A stretch of DNA of 64,000 nt, taken from Saccharina japonica (Eukaryota; Sar; Phaeophyceae; Laminariales; Laminariaceae). Within the stretch, counting starts at the first letter, position 1; each line of letters begins with the position of its first letter. The DNA lies in contig MEHQ01001023.1 in NCBI GenBank assembly GCA_008828725.1, positions 404,001 through 468,000 of the forward strand. The letters run 5' to 3'. The notes below the pieces were generated by a model. It did not search any database. It had not been told where the DNA came from and saw only the letters and a list, made by a program, of their open reading frames with translations. Below are positions 1-10,900 of this stretch, piece by piece. Position numbers and translations under genes: made by a program.

Positions 1-469
1 TGCTCGGCTTCTCCTTCTTTGTCGGTTGAGCGCGTCAGTCCTTCTGCGAGCCTTGCTCGCAGGGCCGCTCCTAGGGTGTATTGGGCCATGAAAGCGAACA
101 CGGTTCCGCTTGTGCGCCCGCTAGGCCTTGGGGCTATCATGCGCAAGGAAGGTGTCTGACGGCTGCCAGGACGGATGAGGTGGAGGAGTCTCTCGATGTT
201 CTCAGGAAAAGGCAAGGAGTGCTTCTTACCCGGGGCCAGAGCGGAAGAGGCAGCCGCAGAGGCGGTGGCGGCAGCGTTGCGGGAGAGGACCTCAAGGGCA
301 GGCAGAAGCTGGACCCTCTCTCGTTCGGAAGCTAGAATTTGGTACAAGTTTCGGCACTCAAATGGCAGCACAAGACGGGCGAAGTCTGGTTCCATGCAGC
401 GCGCCATCGCCTGCACCCATGGCGTTTCGTTGGTGGCAGCGCTGTACGACGGCAGGTAGAACAAAACAA
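1..469 (-). CDS. Duplicate of methyltransferase exon 1, cut by the window edge
   Basis: On the minus strand this frame reads as a close paralogue of the first ~155 residues of the exon at 53468-54772. It shares ETPWVQAMARCMEPDF, ECRNLY and TSGTVFAFMAQYTLG, with scattered substitutions and short indels in the Ala/Ser-rich part. The frame stays open to base 1, so the rest of the gene, if present, lies to the left of the window. Window base 1 corresponds to 54288 in the other copy. The start is unresolved, as in the paralogue. Confidence 0.62.
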
Positions 470-954
470 ATGCGAACAAGAGCTCCGTTTGGTTTGTCTT
501 TTCCGGTAGTCATGCATACTTCCTGACACACAAGGTGTATGTTTGTTTGTCGTTCAACCTGACATGGCCCGTCAATGGCGTATGATGGGATGTGTACATA
601 CGGGGGTGCCAGCGGGTGTTTCATTCGATTCGTGCAACGCGGCGCGCTGGTAGGCATGCAGGCTACTACTACTGTTGCAACGCTCCACTCCATTCCAATC
701 GCTCCACCCTATTACAATTGCAAAGCTTATACCGCACTATTTCCAAGCATGTTTCCCTCCACCGAGAACGTACGCAGGTGTCCTACAGTTTAGTACTTCG
801 TATACGGTTAAACTACTGAGCTTATGATGCTCAGTCAGCGCTGACTGAGGGAGTATTTCAGTGGTTTAACCTTTATAAAACGAACAATACCGAAGGACCT
901 ACATATGCTACTCTTCGAATACTACCGCACATTACATGTATAAATTGTATCAAC

Positions 955-1175
955 AGACAGGGGTAGGGGGGGGGGGGGGCTTATTTGTTGCTTCCCTTAG
1001 AAAGTTGACCATTGACCACGCACCCCTTTCGAGACGGAGCACCGTTCTTACTCCTAATAGAGACACCTCCAACATTTGGGCGCTCATTACGTTGTTTCTA
1101 TATATTGCAAGGAAACGTTTTGCTAATCCTATCCCCTTCCTGTTTCGCCGCCTGAGGCCATTACTCTATCTCAGG
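955..1175 (+). repeat. Partial dispersed repeat (right module of the GTGTACTC family)
   Basis: Begins after a G-run and matches 10860-11010 and 31137-31195 (TTGACCATTGACCACGCA, then CTTTCGAGACGGAGCACCG). It lies inside the 540-1175 insertion that copy B lacks. Confidence 0.7.
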
Positions 1176-1627
1176 GTAGGGATGGATAACATTAATTCAG
1201 TAATGCCTTGAGCTACACACTAGTAGTGTGGAATACCTAATTTTGACCAAAGACGGACACGATACATATTACAGTGGTTGTGACACTCGTGGTATGAGTT
1301 GGGGGTGCAGAGTATTGAGACGATATATGAAACTCCGCAATCCACGATGAATCTATGCCGATATCCGAATCACAACAAACAGTTATAGTATAGGCTTGGA
1401 AGGCTGGTAATTACCTCAATGTAGGCAATTGGTCCGTTTTCGTAATATTAAGTAGTTGAATGACATTCATTCGTGTCCGTTACTCAGGTCCCTGATGTAG
1501 AACGTTCAATGTGATGGCAGCTTGGGTTTTGCTGTCCTGATTATTGAAGCTGTAGCTGCATTAATGAGTCCATACTATTAATAATTCAAGACATTACACT
1601 AGTTTTTGCCTGCGAGGGGCACGCTAT

Positions 1628-2270
1628 TGTGATAAGACTGGGTGAGACACAGAGTATCCCCTTGCAGGTTTGTCTATTAAGCATCCTTGGTGTTACTCAC
1701 TTTCCGTAGAGTCAAGCGTAGAAGAGACGCAGCTTATATTAATCCCCGAGCCAGATGACATCTGCTTCGGGATGGGCTTCAAGTATGGTATAAATACCCC
1801 GAATACCGAATACGAATGCCATCCAAGTTATACGAAAACGGACCAATTACCTATGCAGAGGTAATTACCGGCCTTCCTAGCCCATACCATTACACTAGCC
1901 CACCCTGATGAGCCGTATATGCAGAAATATGGGGAAAACGGGGAAATTCCAGTTCCCCGAATTAGAACATGAGTCGAAGATGCGGCTCCTCAAAACCCCT
2001 CCCACACCTCTAAGTTGCTAGGCTAAGAAGAGGTTTGTCTATTAAGCATCCTTGGTGTTACTCACTTTCCGTAGAGTCAAGCGTAGAAGAGAAGCAGCTT
2101 ATATTAATCCCCGAGCCAGATGACATCTGCTTCGGGATGGGCTTCAAGTATGGCCCGCAGATATTATAAATACCCCGAATACCGAATACGAATGCCATCC
2201 AAGTTATACGAAAACGGACCAATTACCTATGCAGAGGTAATTACCGGCCTTCCTAGCCCATACCATTACA
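1628..2270 (-). mobile_element. LTR-retroelement fossil: short deletion derivative
   Basis: Family: the LTR element of 46730-48910. Parts: a complete LTR (1628-1894), about 136 bp of 3' internal sequence, and a second, 5'-shortened LTR copy (2031-2270). Termini are TG...CA, flanked by a 4-bp direct repeat CTAT (1624-1627 and 2271-2274). Copy B of the duplication has the uninterrupted site. The LTRs are almost identical, so insertion looks recent and later than the duplication. It holds no genes and is not whole. Confidence 0.85.
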
Positions 2271-2318
2271 CTATAGAACCCGATTGTTGTAGTTGGTGCG
2301 GACTGTTATCGCCGACGT

Positions 2319-2404
2319 ATACCGCTCTGGGCGGAAATATAAGGACCGATTATTATTCATATTACTGTTTGAATGCTCCTTATACTTCCGTCCAGAGTGG
2401 TATA
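2319..2404. mobile_element. Micro foldback MITE, mariner-like (copy 1)
   Basis: The two halves are inverted copies of CTGGGCGGAAATATAAGG, joined by about 25 bp and bounded by TA. Related copies lie at 2588-2672, 5352-5424, 23618-23702, 55259-55346, 55531-55616 and 56411-56483, with half copies near 22210, 24840 and 63970. Confidence 0.65.
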
Positions 2405-2587
2405 ATTCTACGGCAGCATTTACGCCGCTCGCGAGGCACTTGGATATGTTCGGTCGTTGAGCAACTTCCAAGATATAACGGAGGAGGTGTCCGCGGTTGG
2501 TTGTGGTTTAGCGTATCGGGGCACCTTCCTCCCCTGGGAGGGTGTCCTCCCCTGATGGGAGGCGTGTGTGGTGTCACGCGTCCTCGC

Positions 2588-2672
2588 CTACCACTCTGGT
2601 CCGGAATTTAAGGACCGTTCGTATATCAATAATCAATTGAAATGGTTCTTATATTTAGAGTCGGAGTGTTAT
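2588..2672. mobile_element. Micro foldback MITE, mariner-like (copy 2)
   Basis: CCACTCTGGTCCGGAATTTA at the left and its degenerate inverse at the right (GAGTCGGAGTGGTA-like); same family as 2319-2404. Confidence 0.55.
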
Positions 2673-2785
2673 AGCAGTATACAGTACAGCAGTACGCAGC
2701 ACCTTGTACTCGTAAGTAAGCAGTCAGTTTTCTTCGTACAGTATACCCTGGTACTGAGCTCAGTACCTGGTGCTATTAATTAGAG

Positions 2786-4622
2786 TATTTGACAACAAGG
2801 GGGACACCCCCCATATATCGTGACAAAAGGGGAGACACTACCAAGCACCGGCGGCGAGGTTCTCGTTACAGAGGTGGTCGTCAACACCGATCCAGCGGCC
2901 CAGCGCATTCACGGTATACTCATAGGCATATATTAACCATCACTGTGACCGAACAGCTCAACAGCTCACTGCCTGTACAATAGGACTATCCTCTCCTCTA
3001 CGCCATGGTACGTACCTGATATACGCCTATACATATACGGCGGTACCGGTACTACTGCATATACGTATAGCAGCAAGCAGTACCAGAACAGTACTATCCT
3101 TTGGTAAATATTTACGTATACTCGTATGTTTGTGATTTTTGGGGACCACAGGGCACAGGGCGCCAACCAATGTAATGCATTGGTTTGCAGGGCCACACCT
3201 GGAAGCCACGATTCTGAACCAGATGTGCGTGTTACAGGACCTGCTCTCATATACCGGTATGGTATGCACGCAGTACTCACGGAATAATTTGTGATATATA
3301 CGTACATCACGTATGCTGATATGCTGACCACGTTTGCCTGGGTATGGGCCGTTGGTATTTTCGACGTTTGAAGTCGTCTACCGGGCGTGCCACAACAACC
3401 AGAACATGGAGTGGTCACTTAGGCCGTGTCTTAACACCATTCGATAGCTTGGAATGACTGGAACGGAACGAGATTATTCGCGTTCGTTCGTTCCATTCCA
3501 TACTGTTTTTGCGGTTTGTGTCCGATCGATTATTTAGGCACCCGATCCTGGAACAGGCCGCAACAGAAAGTAACCCATGAAATTTGCCTCGGGACTGTGC
3601 AGCTGGACTCTCGGACAGGGGTACCGTCACGTAGGCAGCGAGTTCTCCTGGTACAGAGGATAGCTTCACACGCAAAAAGAGCGCCTGACATGCCTCAGAC
3701 CATGCAGTGCTAACCGTCCAAGTGGCACCCTCGGGACAAATCTAGAAGTTATTATATCGCCGTCGCGGCTCGACGAGGTATCCTGGTGCTTCTGTGAACA
3801 TCGGTCCAGCGTTTTTGCTAGATATCTATCGCCACAGTCTCGTTCGCCACCCGAATTTTTCCCTAGTGAGCCTCCTCTACAGGCCATGGCCGTATCGCGT
3901 GGCTCCTACCGCAGGCGAGACCTGTGGCGTCTGCACGTGCTCCATCGCATTCTCCCATATCATCTCATTTTGCCTCATGCTCTAGTGCGCCTCCCAGCAT
4001 ATGTCGCAACCAGTTGCAACACTTCCAGCACCAATCAACTGACGTAAATCTCGTTCCAAGTGGGCCGTTCGGTTCTGCTGAACAAGGATTACTGTTTTGA
4101 CAGATACGCTTCCTCTTTACAAATTTTCGGACAGCTTGGAACGCTTGGAATCTGTTCGCGTGGATTTTTTTCTCAATATCCAGTCAGCACCACTTTTTCA
4201 GGCAAATAATTTTACGTTCGTTCCGTTCCAATGCCCGCGAAGTGAAGTTAAGACACGCCCTTACCCGTGGTCTTTTTGACACAGAAAGGGGGATATATCT
4301 CCGCAACGTGACAAAAAGGGGGACGTTACGGAAAAAGGGGGACTTTTCCAAACTTAGTAGATGGAATGGGGGATACCCTCGCGTAGGCATAACAAAAGGG
4401 GGGATATGCTCACACCCCCCTTTTGATCGCTCTCGTTCACCCGCTAAACATATGAAAAAAAAAAACGCTGTGGATGGTAGGGAGATGCCATGTGAGTGTG
4501 GCAGACGCATCAGGTTTTATACTCAAGTTGATTTGACAGAGTACATGGGCGTACCCGGCGGCGAAAACCGATGCCCCCCTTATTGTCACGATATATAGGG
4601 GTGTCCCCCTTTTTGTCAAATG
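2786..4622. mobile_element. DNA transposon with ~40-bp terminal inverted repeats
   Basis: The ends read TTTGACAA.AAGGGGGACA inward from both sides, then a shared TATCGTGACAA. Copy B of the duplication lacks the whole segment. No transposase is recognised. A second element is nested inside at 3422-4260, and further copies of the GGGGGACA motif occur near 4290-4410. Superfamily unknown. Confidence 0.75.
3422..4260. mobile_element. PIF/Harbinger-like non-autonomous element, nested
   Basis: Terminal inverted repeats GG(C/G)CGTGTCTTAAC, each followed inward by a GGAACGGAACG motif, are flanked by TTA on both sides (3419-3421 and 4261-4263). A 3-bp TTA/TAA target duplication is the hallmark of PIF/Harbinger. 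About 840 bp, with no recognisable transposase; short open frames inside look random. Confidence 0.7.
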
Positions 4623-4759
4623 CCCATTATATTACTGATGTACAGCCGTTTTACAAATCTGCATTATCTTGTGTTTTTTTGTACCAACTCACTGCTCTAC
4701 ATATATGTACAGCAAGTACGTTGGCTGTACGTACGTTTTCAACTATTCCCCTGGTATGT

Positions 4760-5026
4760 TTACCTCGCAATGAATTGAACTCCTCCCACAGTAACAGTCG
4801 CAACAACAGAGTTAGCCGTCTCGGACCCTCGCAAAGCATCCTCCACCAACTCGATGCAATCGTGCTCGTCCTGGCTGTGGATGCCACTCGTCGGGGACGG
4901 GATCGAATCGTCTCGCGCTGAGCAGAGCACGCTCGGCAGCCATGTTTCAAGATTTACCCGCCATAAGATACTCCGAAGGCTTCGGGCGCTCTCCGGAATA
5001 ATAGCGGCCGTGATGGTATCGTCGTT
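4760..5026 (-). CDS. Probable downstream exon of the membrane-anchored gene (copy A)
   Basis: After a T-rich, CTG-repeat tract ending GTTTGGCAG, an open frame reads NDDTITAAIIPESARSLRS, then NLETWLPSVLCSARDDS and DCIELVEDALRGSE. The same frame is kept in copy B (55848-56120) with about ten substitutions, most of them conservative. The exon end is uncertain: possible donors are GTAAAT after ILWR and GTCCGA after ALRG. The CTG tract just before the acceptor is longer here than in copy B. Confidence 0.45.
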   Translation of the reverse strand, partial: NDDTITAAIIPESARSLRSILWRVNLETWLPSVLCSARDDSIPSPTSGIHSQDEHDCIELVEDALRGSETANSVVATVTVGGVQFIAR

Positions 5027-5271
5027 CTGCCAAACACAGCAACAACAGCAGCAGCAGCAGCAGTACGAGTACGTAGCAGCGATATGGGAGCTAGACATAA
5101 GGAAGTAAGTCAAAAGCACAGGTTATGAGTGGCAATGCGGAGGATTGTGTACACCTTGGACCGAATTTGGTGATGGCAGATGCTGGATGTGTGCCATGAA
5201 AACACGGACACACGAGGGGCGTATAACGAATACAAACATCAAGGGGTCGTCGTATAAAAAGCAGAAGAGCA

Positions 5272-5273
5272 GC

Positions 5274-5331
<58 letters not shown>
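5272..5331. repeat. (CAG)n tract, about 20 units
   Basis: A pure CAG run; the equivalent site in copy B (about 56370-56390) has only about five interrupted units. A second CAG run at 5046-5063 is also longer than its partner near 56136. Confidence 0.9.
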
Positions 5332-5332
<1 letters not shown>

Positions 5333-5611
5333 CATAACATACGTACCACTGTGTCCCGAAATATAAGTATTGATTTGGTTCAACATTATTATACAAACCA
5401 CCCTTATATTTCGATACGTAGTGCTTTGTATACGATCCTCTTGGGATCTGTCAGGTGTGTGGTACGAGTGTTGATTCTGCATGCCATTGTCCTCCTCATC
5501 AAATTTCACGAGGAAACCCACAGAGTACACTGACTGCTGCTGTACGTAACCCTTGCCCGCGACTATCTCGTAGCGTGCCATCACATCATACGTCTGTCTA
5601 TACCTGGAGGC

Positions 5612-5978
5612 ACACAGCCGCTGAGAATATCCATGGGAACAGCCAGCACGCGTACCCGTCGTCCCGGACCTCTCTCAAGAACTCGAGTCGGCCCTCCGCT
5701 GTCTCAGTTCCGTCGAAGGTAAGGATCGCCCGTTGGGCTTTGGGGGAAGCTCGAGGTGGACTGCTATTATTCCCGTTGCGAATATGAGGAGGAGTAGCGG
5801 CAGTATCCTCTGCGCTGGAGCCTTTGCCGCATCCTGCCAGAACGACCACCAGCACCAACACCAATGAAAAAAACTGGTGGTGGTGGTGGCGACGATGATG
5901 CTGATGACGATGATGATGCCGAGGAGAAGTGAATGCACCGCTGCGAAGCAGGTGTCGTGCCCCCTCCATCTCCGCCAA
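5612..5978 (-). CDS. Membrane-anchored protein, first exon (copy A)
   Basis: ATG at 5978 opens MAEMEGARHLLRSGAF, then a His/Arg-rich cytoplasmic stretch, a hydrophobic segment (FFSLVLVLVVVLAGC) and a Ser/Pro-rich stem, then AILTFDGTETAEGRLEFL. The layout is that of a type II membrane protein such as a Golgi enzyme. A CAG|GTATAG donor lies at 5612. The frame is conserved, with mostly in-frame differences, in the duplicate at 56670-57041, so it is probably a real exon. Downstream exons (for instance one near 4760-5026) are only partly resolved. The function is not recognised. Confidence 0.6.
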
Positions 5979-6559
5979 GGTTGGGGGAGAGGATTGATGT
6001 CAACACAGCTACACGCACCCTACCGGTACTGAAGAAGACGAGCAAAGCCAATAGTTATATCATGACCAGCATCATATCATATCTAAATCACCAGAAAACA
6101 ACGCCTAGCCCCCAGCCCCCAGCCCCAATCCAAATCGAAAACCAAGCAAGGATCCCTACGTAATTCCAACAGCCCAAATTGTACAACGGCAGAACTTTTA
6201 AGCCAATAAGATCAGAGCACATAAAAGACAATAGGCGTATGAATCCATGATTTATAAAACTGTTTTTCGGTGCGAAAGTCTGCGAAAGTTGGAAGACTGG
6301 GAGGCTGGAACCCAACCCATCGATCAAAATCAGCCAGAGGGGCCTCCGCACCAATAACACCTTCGCGATTCCTGGCCGATCTCAGGGAAGACGCATCCAT
6401 CTGCCACGCCCGGCCAAGAACACACGGAGCGTGCCCTAGGAGAGGTCCCCGGTTGTGGAAAAAACAAGGATTGCACCTTGCGCTAAAAAGTGACGGTTAT
6501 ACAGCTAGCTGCAGTACCCTATTGCCGAGGACCATGGTAAGCAGGACCAACTTTTGTTA

Positions 6560-6740
6560 AGTCGTACTACAAAAATCGGTAAATAATAAACAGGTTTTTG
6601 TGTTTAACGTACCTGGTAGGTCCCTCATAGGGGACCAAAGGTTGTTACAAGTAGTAAAAATCGGTAAAATATACCAGGTATATACTGTAGTTTTTTGTGT
6701 GTGTAACGTAGGAGGTTCTATTCACTATGCTCCTTAGAAA
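6560..6740. mobile_element. AGTAAATAGG-family MITE, degenerate copy
   Basis: Shares GTAAAAATCGGTAAA and GTTTTTGTGT blocks with 26708-26815, 51084-51172 and 57840-58000. This copy belongs to the duplication. Confidence 0.5.
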
Positions 6741-6960
6741 TGGGGCCCCGGCACAGCTCTCCGCAGTGGGGGGTTTCCTCCCTCCCTAATAATAAGGGGC
6801 GACTTTCAAGGGCGATCCCATTGAGGTCCTTGTTTTTTTGTTTTTTTTTTCCTTCTTTGGGGTATTGTTCCACTCCTTATACGTAGTTATTTATGGGAGC
6901 ATGTCCTGTGAGAGTTGAGGAGAGAACAACGACACCGACAACAAAACAACAGCGAGAGCA

Positions 6961-7115
<155 letters not shown>

Positions 7116-7705
7116 TGACAACCATTTTTCCAAACTAGAAAACGACGGAAACGAAATCCCTACGTATCTCTCTCGAAAAAACAAAACTCTCCCAAAAGAA
7201 GAGAGGAAAGCAAAAACGCATGATGCCCCTCCCCTGGAGATAGACCAATACACCCAGCTGACACGCGGGTGTTTTTATTCTGCTGTCTTTTTTTTTTTCT
7301 CGGCCCGATGACATCGTCCGCTTTACTATTATACGAAGGGCGGAGCAGGAGAGGATAAGGGCATCAAGTGGGACGCCTCCTTCGGCGAGCAGACGTACAG
7401 ACTGTAGTGCTATTCTTGACGGCTGAAGCGAGTAGTCAGTAGTCGGCCCGTTTGGTGTCGGTTCGCTTCTGGTGTTTGACGTTTCAAAAAAACAATGTAT
7501 TACAAAATCGACTTGAATCAACACACGCGGCACGCCGCACGCGGCCGTATTCGCCGCAGTGCAGAGCTGAAAGGTTAGTATCTCGACTCGTACGAGGGTA
7601 CGCAATCGGTCGAACTCTCATAGCTGGCGTATTTGCAGTGCTTTCATAAAAAGGGGTAGCCAGGGGCACCACCGGAGCTTGCCGGCCCTTGGCCGTAGGG
7701 ACACG

Positions 7706-7912
7706 ATGGCCGTCCTCATGGCCAAGTCTGAGAGGGTTCGCTTGGCGTACAGTGACTACAAGGTAAGTGTCACGTTCTGCGTGCAGTCGATGCACTGAAT
7801 GAACTTCGAACGTACGTATCGTACGTACGCGTAGCTGATGCAGACGGAACGGGAGGCCATGCTCACGAAATACCAACCGAGGAACAAGCATACCTCATGG
7901 CATATGTTCAAG
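7706..7912 (+). CDS. First two exons of the coiled-coil gene
   Basis: ATG at 7706 opens 19 codons ending in AAG|GTAAGT at 7762. After a 72-bp intron ending ACGCGTAG, 26 codons (LMQTEREAMLTKYQPRNK and on) run to a GTGCGC donor at 7912. Both exons are exact codon multiples. The intron is rich in the palindromic motif TACGTACG. Confidence 0.72.
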
Positions 7913-10900
7913 GTGCGCTCCATTTCGATACGTTCTAAAAGTCGAAGTGTTCCGTCGGTTGATGATACCTTTTAATGCTACACGCGAAGACGGGGTCGGG
8001 TGGCTATATGGTGGGCAAAACTACGAGTACGTGTAAGAAACAGATAAGGCTGGTCCACGCTATACTTTGTACCAGGTACTGTGGGAAGAAAGCGTTTACG
8101 AACGTCTTTCGTATGCGGTATATCTGTGTGTGCTCGTATACACGTATCATAGGTGCCAGGTGCCCCAGGCGGGATGTTTCGTCTGTGGGAAAGCGTGTAG
8201 TATGCGGTCTCTCTACGTAAAGCGTGTGCGTGCTACTGGTACACAGCAGTATCAGATTGCCAGACGGTGCTAATTAGCCTTGAGCAGGGGTTGCGATCGT
8301 CGCCCACGCCACCGTACTGCACACAGCAGTAGTAGTATTTAGTAGTACTGCTGTAGTTAATTTCCTACGTACCTACAGTAACTGCTGTCGTATGCGCATT
8401 CTTGTTTGAAGCAAGAAGGGGAAATCAAGGCCTCGTATATAGAGCTCTACGTGCGTGTTGGTGCACGAACTACCTGGTACAGCAGCAGATGGAGTACTGT
8501 AGCACCTAAGCTATACCGTCGCTCTGCGAGTAGAACTGTATGAGCTTGATACTGTTGAAACAAAAGAGCAAACGAGGGACGGAGCTCTACGTACGTACAT
8601 GTTGGTGCGCGATGGACTGAGGGCCAAGTTCTACCGTCGCTTTTACCTCGGACTGCTGTTGTATGCGCTTTATGCCTTTTGGCCCAGAAAATATAAACAA
8701 GGAACAGAACCGTACATAGTTGCATGTTAGCGCACGAACCAGATGTGTACTGCTGTCTCCGTGCTGCGTGTAAGCCATTAGCTCGCCCGAACAAACGCCA
8801 TTTTGTCGTACGAGTTCTCTTAAAGTGTTCATGCATACGTCGTACGAACAGTACTCGTATGCAATACTCGCAGTACAGTAATTACCGCATACCTGGTACA
8901 TTTTTTACATATACACGAGTAGACAGCGGTCCTCGAAAACTGCCCTCGATCCTGTCCCCTCGGTTAACGGAGATTACACCTCGCCGTGGCGTCCTTACTC
9001 TGTTATACCACCACATATGCCTGGTTTAGTATAGGAGTGCTGCTGAAGTGCTTGATGTTTCAGTACCTTGCAGTATTGGACATAAAAATCAGGATTGCTC
9101 ACGTACGGTTCCTCGGTTGGGTACGGTACGGTTCCTCGGTACGGTTCCTCAGCTCGGTTTGGTCCGGTTCGGTTCTTCTATGTTCTGTTATATTCCGTTC
9201 GGTTCAATTCCGCGAAACCGAGGTGCCGAACCGCACCATGTAGGATTATTTTTTTGTGTCGGGCAAAGAAACCGAACCGAAATATATCAGAGGCGGATGT
9301 CGAGGAGACGGTTCCGAACCGAACCGAACCGAACCGTATGGATATAAATGCTGAGATCCGATCCATACCCATCCATGAGGCTATAATCAGAACCGTCGTA
9401 CCGAACCGAACCGAGCCGAACCGAATCGTAGGAATGTCCAAGGATAAATATCCTAAACCACGGCGGTTCCCTTGAAAAGTTGGGGCAGTGGTGGCTCTGC
9501 GGAACCGCCGACTCCTGAATGGTAGCATGAACATGTGCACGCGATATCATACATATTACCTGGTATGCTACTTGATGTACGTAGTATCACAAATCAGCGT
9601 GTTGGGCACCACGACGACGGTTATCTCTTTCTCTCCATGCAACGTGACAAAGTTCAATAGCCGACGACGTTCCCTGCCCCCACCCCCCCCCCGCTTCATG
9701 AACGGCCGGCCGGCAGCACCTCTCGACGGACAATTTGACTTTCGTGGCGGGGCTACGAGGGCGACCGGTCATCGCCCCCGCCTCGGAGCCGGCGCGAAGG
9801 AAAACACGCCTCCCTAAGAGGGATGCCCTCGAAGGCGATGACGAGGTGAAACTGCTGCAACTGCTGTATCTTGCGTCGTACAAGGATAACGGAACTACCG
9901 GTAGCAGGTATACGTACGTACGTACGTACCGGTAGGAGGTGAAACGTCGTCTGGAAGTAGCGTCATCTGGGAGTAAAACTCACGGGCTGGTTCCCCGTCA
10001 AGTATGTAGACTACGCACGTAGCGCCCAGTCGCTCGATGACGTGTCTCATTTCCCTTCGCTTGAGCGCAAGGCGGTCAAGGACGAAGGGTCAATCGCCAA
10101 GCATGTACCCGGTGCCAACCATTCGCTCAGTGCCAAAAAGCAGTCGCAAAGCACCAACCAACCAGTCGCCAAACACGAACCAGTCGCCAAGCGCTTACTA
10201 CATACACGCACCGGACAGATGAAGATCGCCATTCCATGATTTAGATATCTCGCTGCAGGTTGTTCCCCTGATTCATCTTGCCTCCGCGATCAAGATCGTT
10301 TTTTTTTTCGGGCGGAGCATGCATGACGCGTATGTTCCCTGGGTGGGATCTGTACGAATTCGACTCTTGCACACCATCCCAATAAATGGCAAACATACAG
10401 GACCCAGATATCCCCCCATAAATGGCAAATGTGGGATCTACTGCAGATAAAATCTACAGTAGATCGTAATCGAGTCCGATGAGTGAAATACTGCAACAGC
10501 AGAACTGTATCAAACACTATACTAACCAGCCAAACTTTCATCTCCCGCTTCAACCGAGGTGCAGGAACTCGACGATGACGACGATGACGCCTCTTCCTCG
10601 CCAGAAATGCCGGTCGCGCGAAAGGCGTGTGTGAGCAGGTCTTGTGCTCCGAGAACGGAGGAGCTGGAGGCTACGCTGGATAGGAGGGTCGCGGCGCAGA
10701 CGGCCCGGCACAGGGCTCAATTGAAACTGGCGAGACAAGGGGGGGGGGGTGTACTCATGTCATGCATGGCCGTAGTAGAATGACCATAGACCCTCGTATA
10801 TTAGCACTGCCGGGACAGAGCACGTCGGACGTTTGCACTCATTGTTTTCATGCCTTTAGTCGTGTGACCACTGACTACGCATCCCTTTCGAGGCGGAGCA

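Larger units (their letters stand above)
1..6730. repeat. Segmental duplication copy A (pairs with 54288-58006)
   Basis: Collinear matches to copy B: 1-540 with 54288-54840; 1175-1627 with 54840-55215; 2271-2785 with 55215-55710; 4622-6730 with 55720-58006. Copy A is about 3 kb longer because of later insertions (540-1175, 1628-2270, 2786-4622) and longer CAG tracts. It runs off the left edge. The shared content is the methyltransferase exon 1 and the membrane-anchored gene. Confidence 0.9.
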
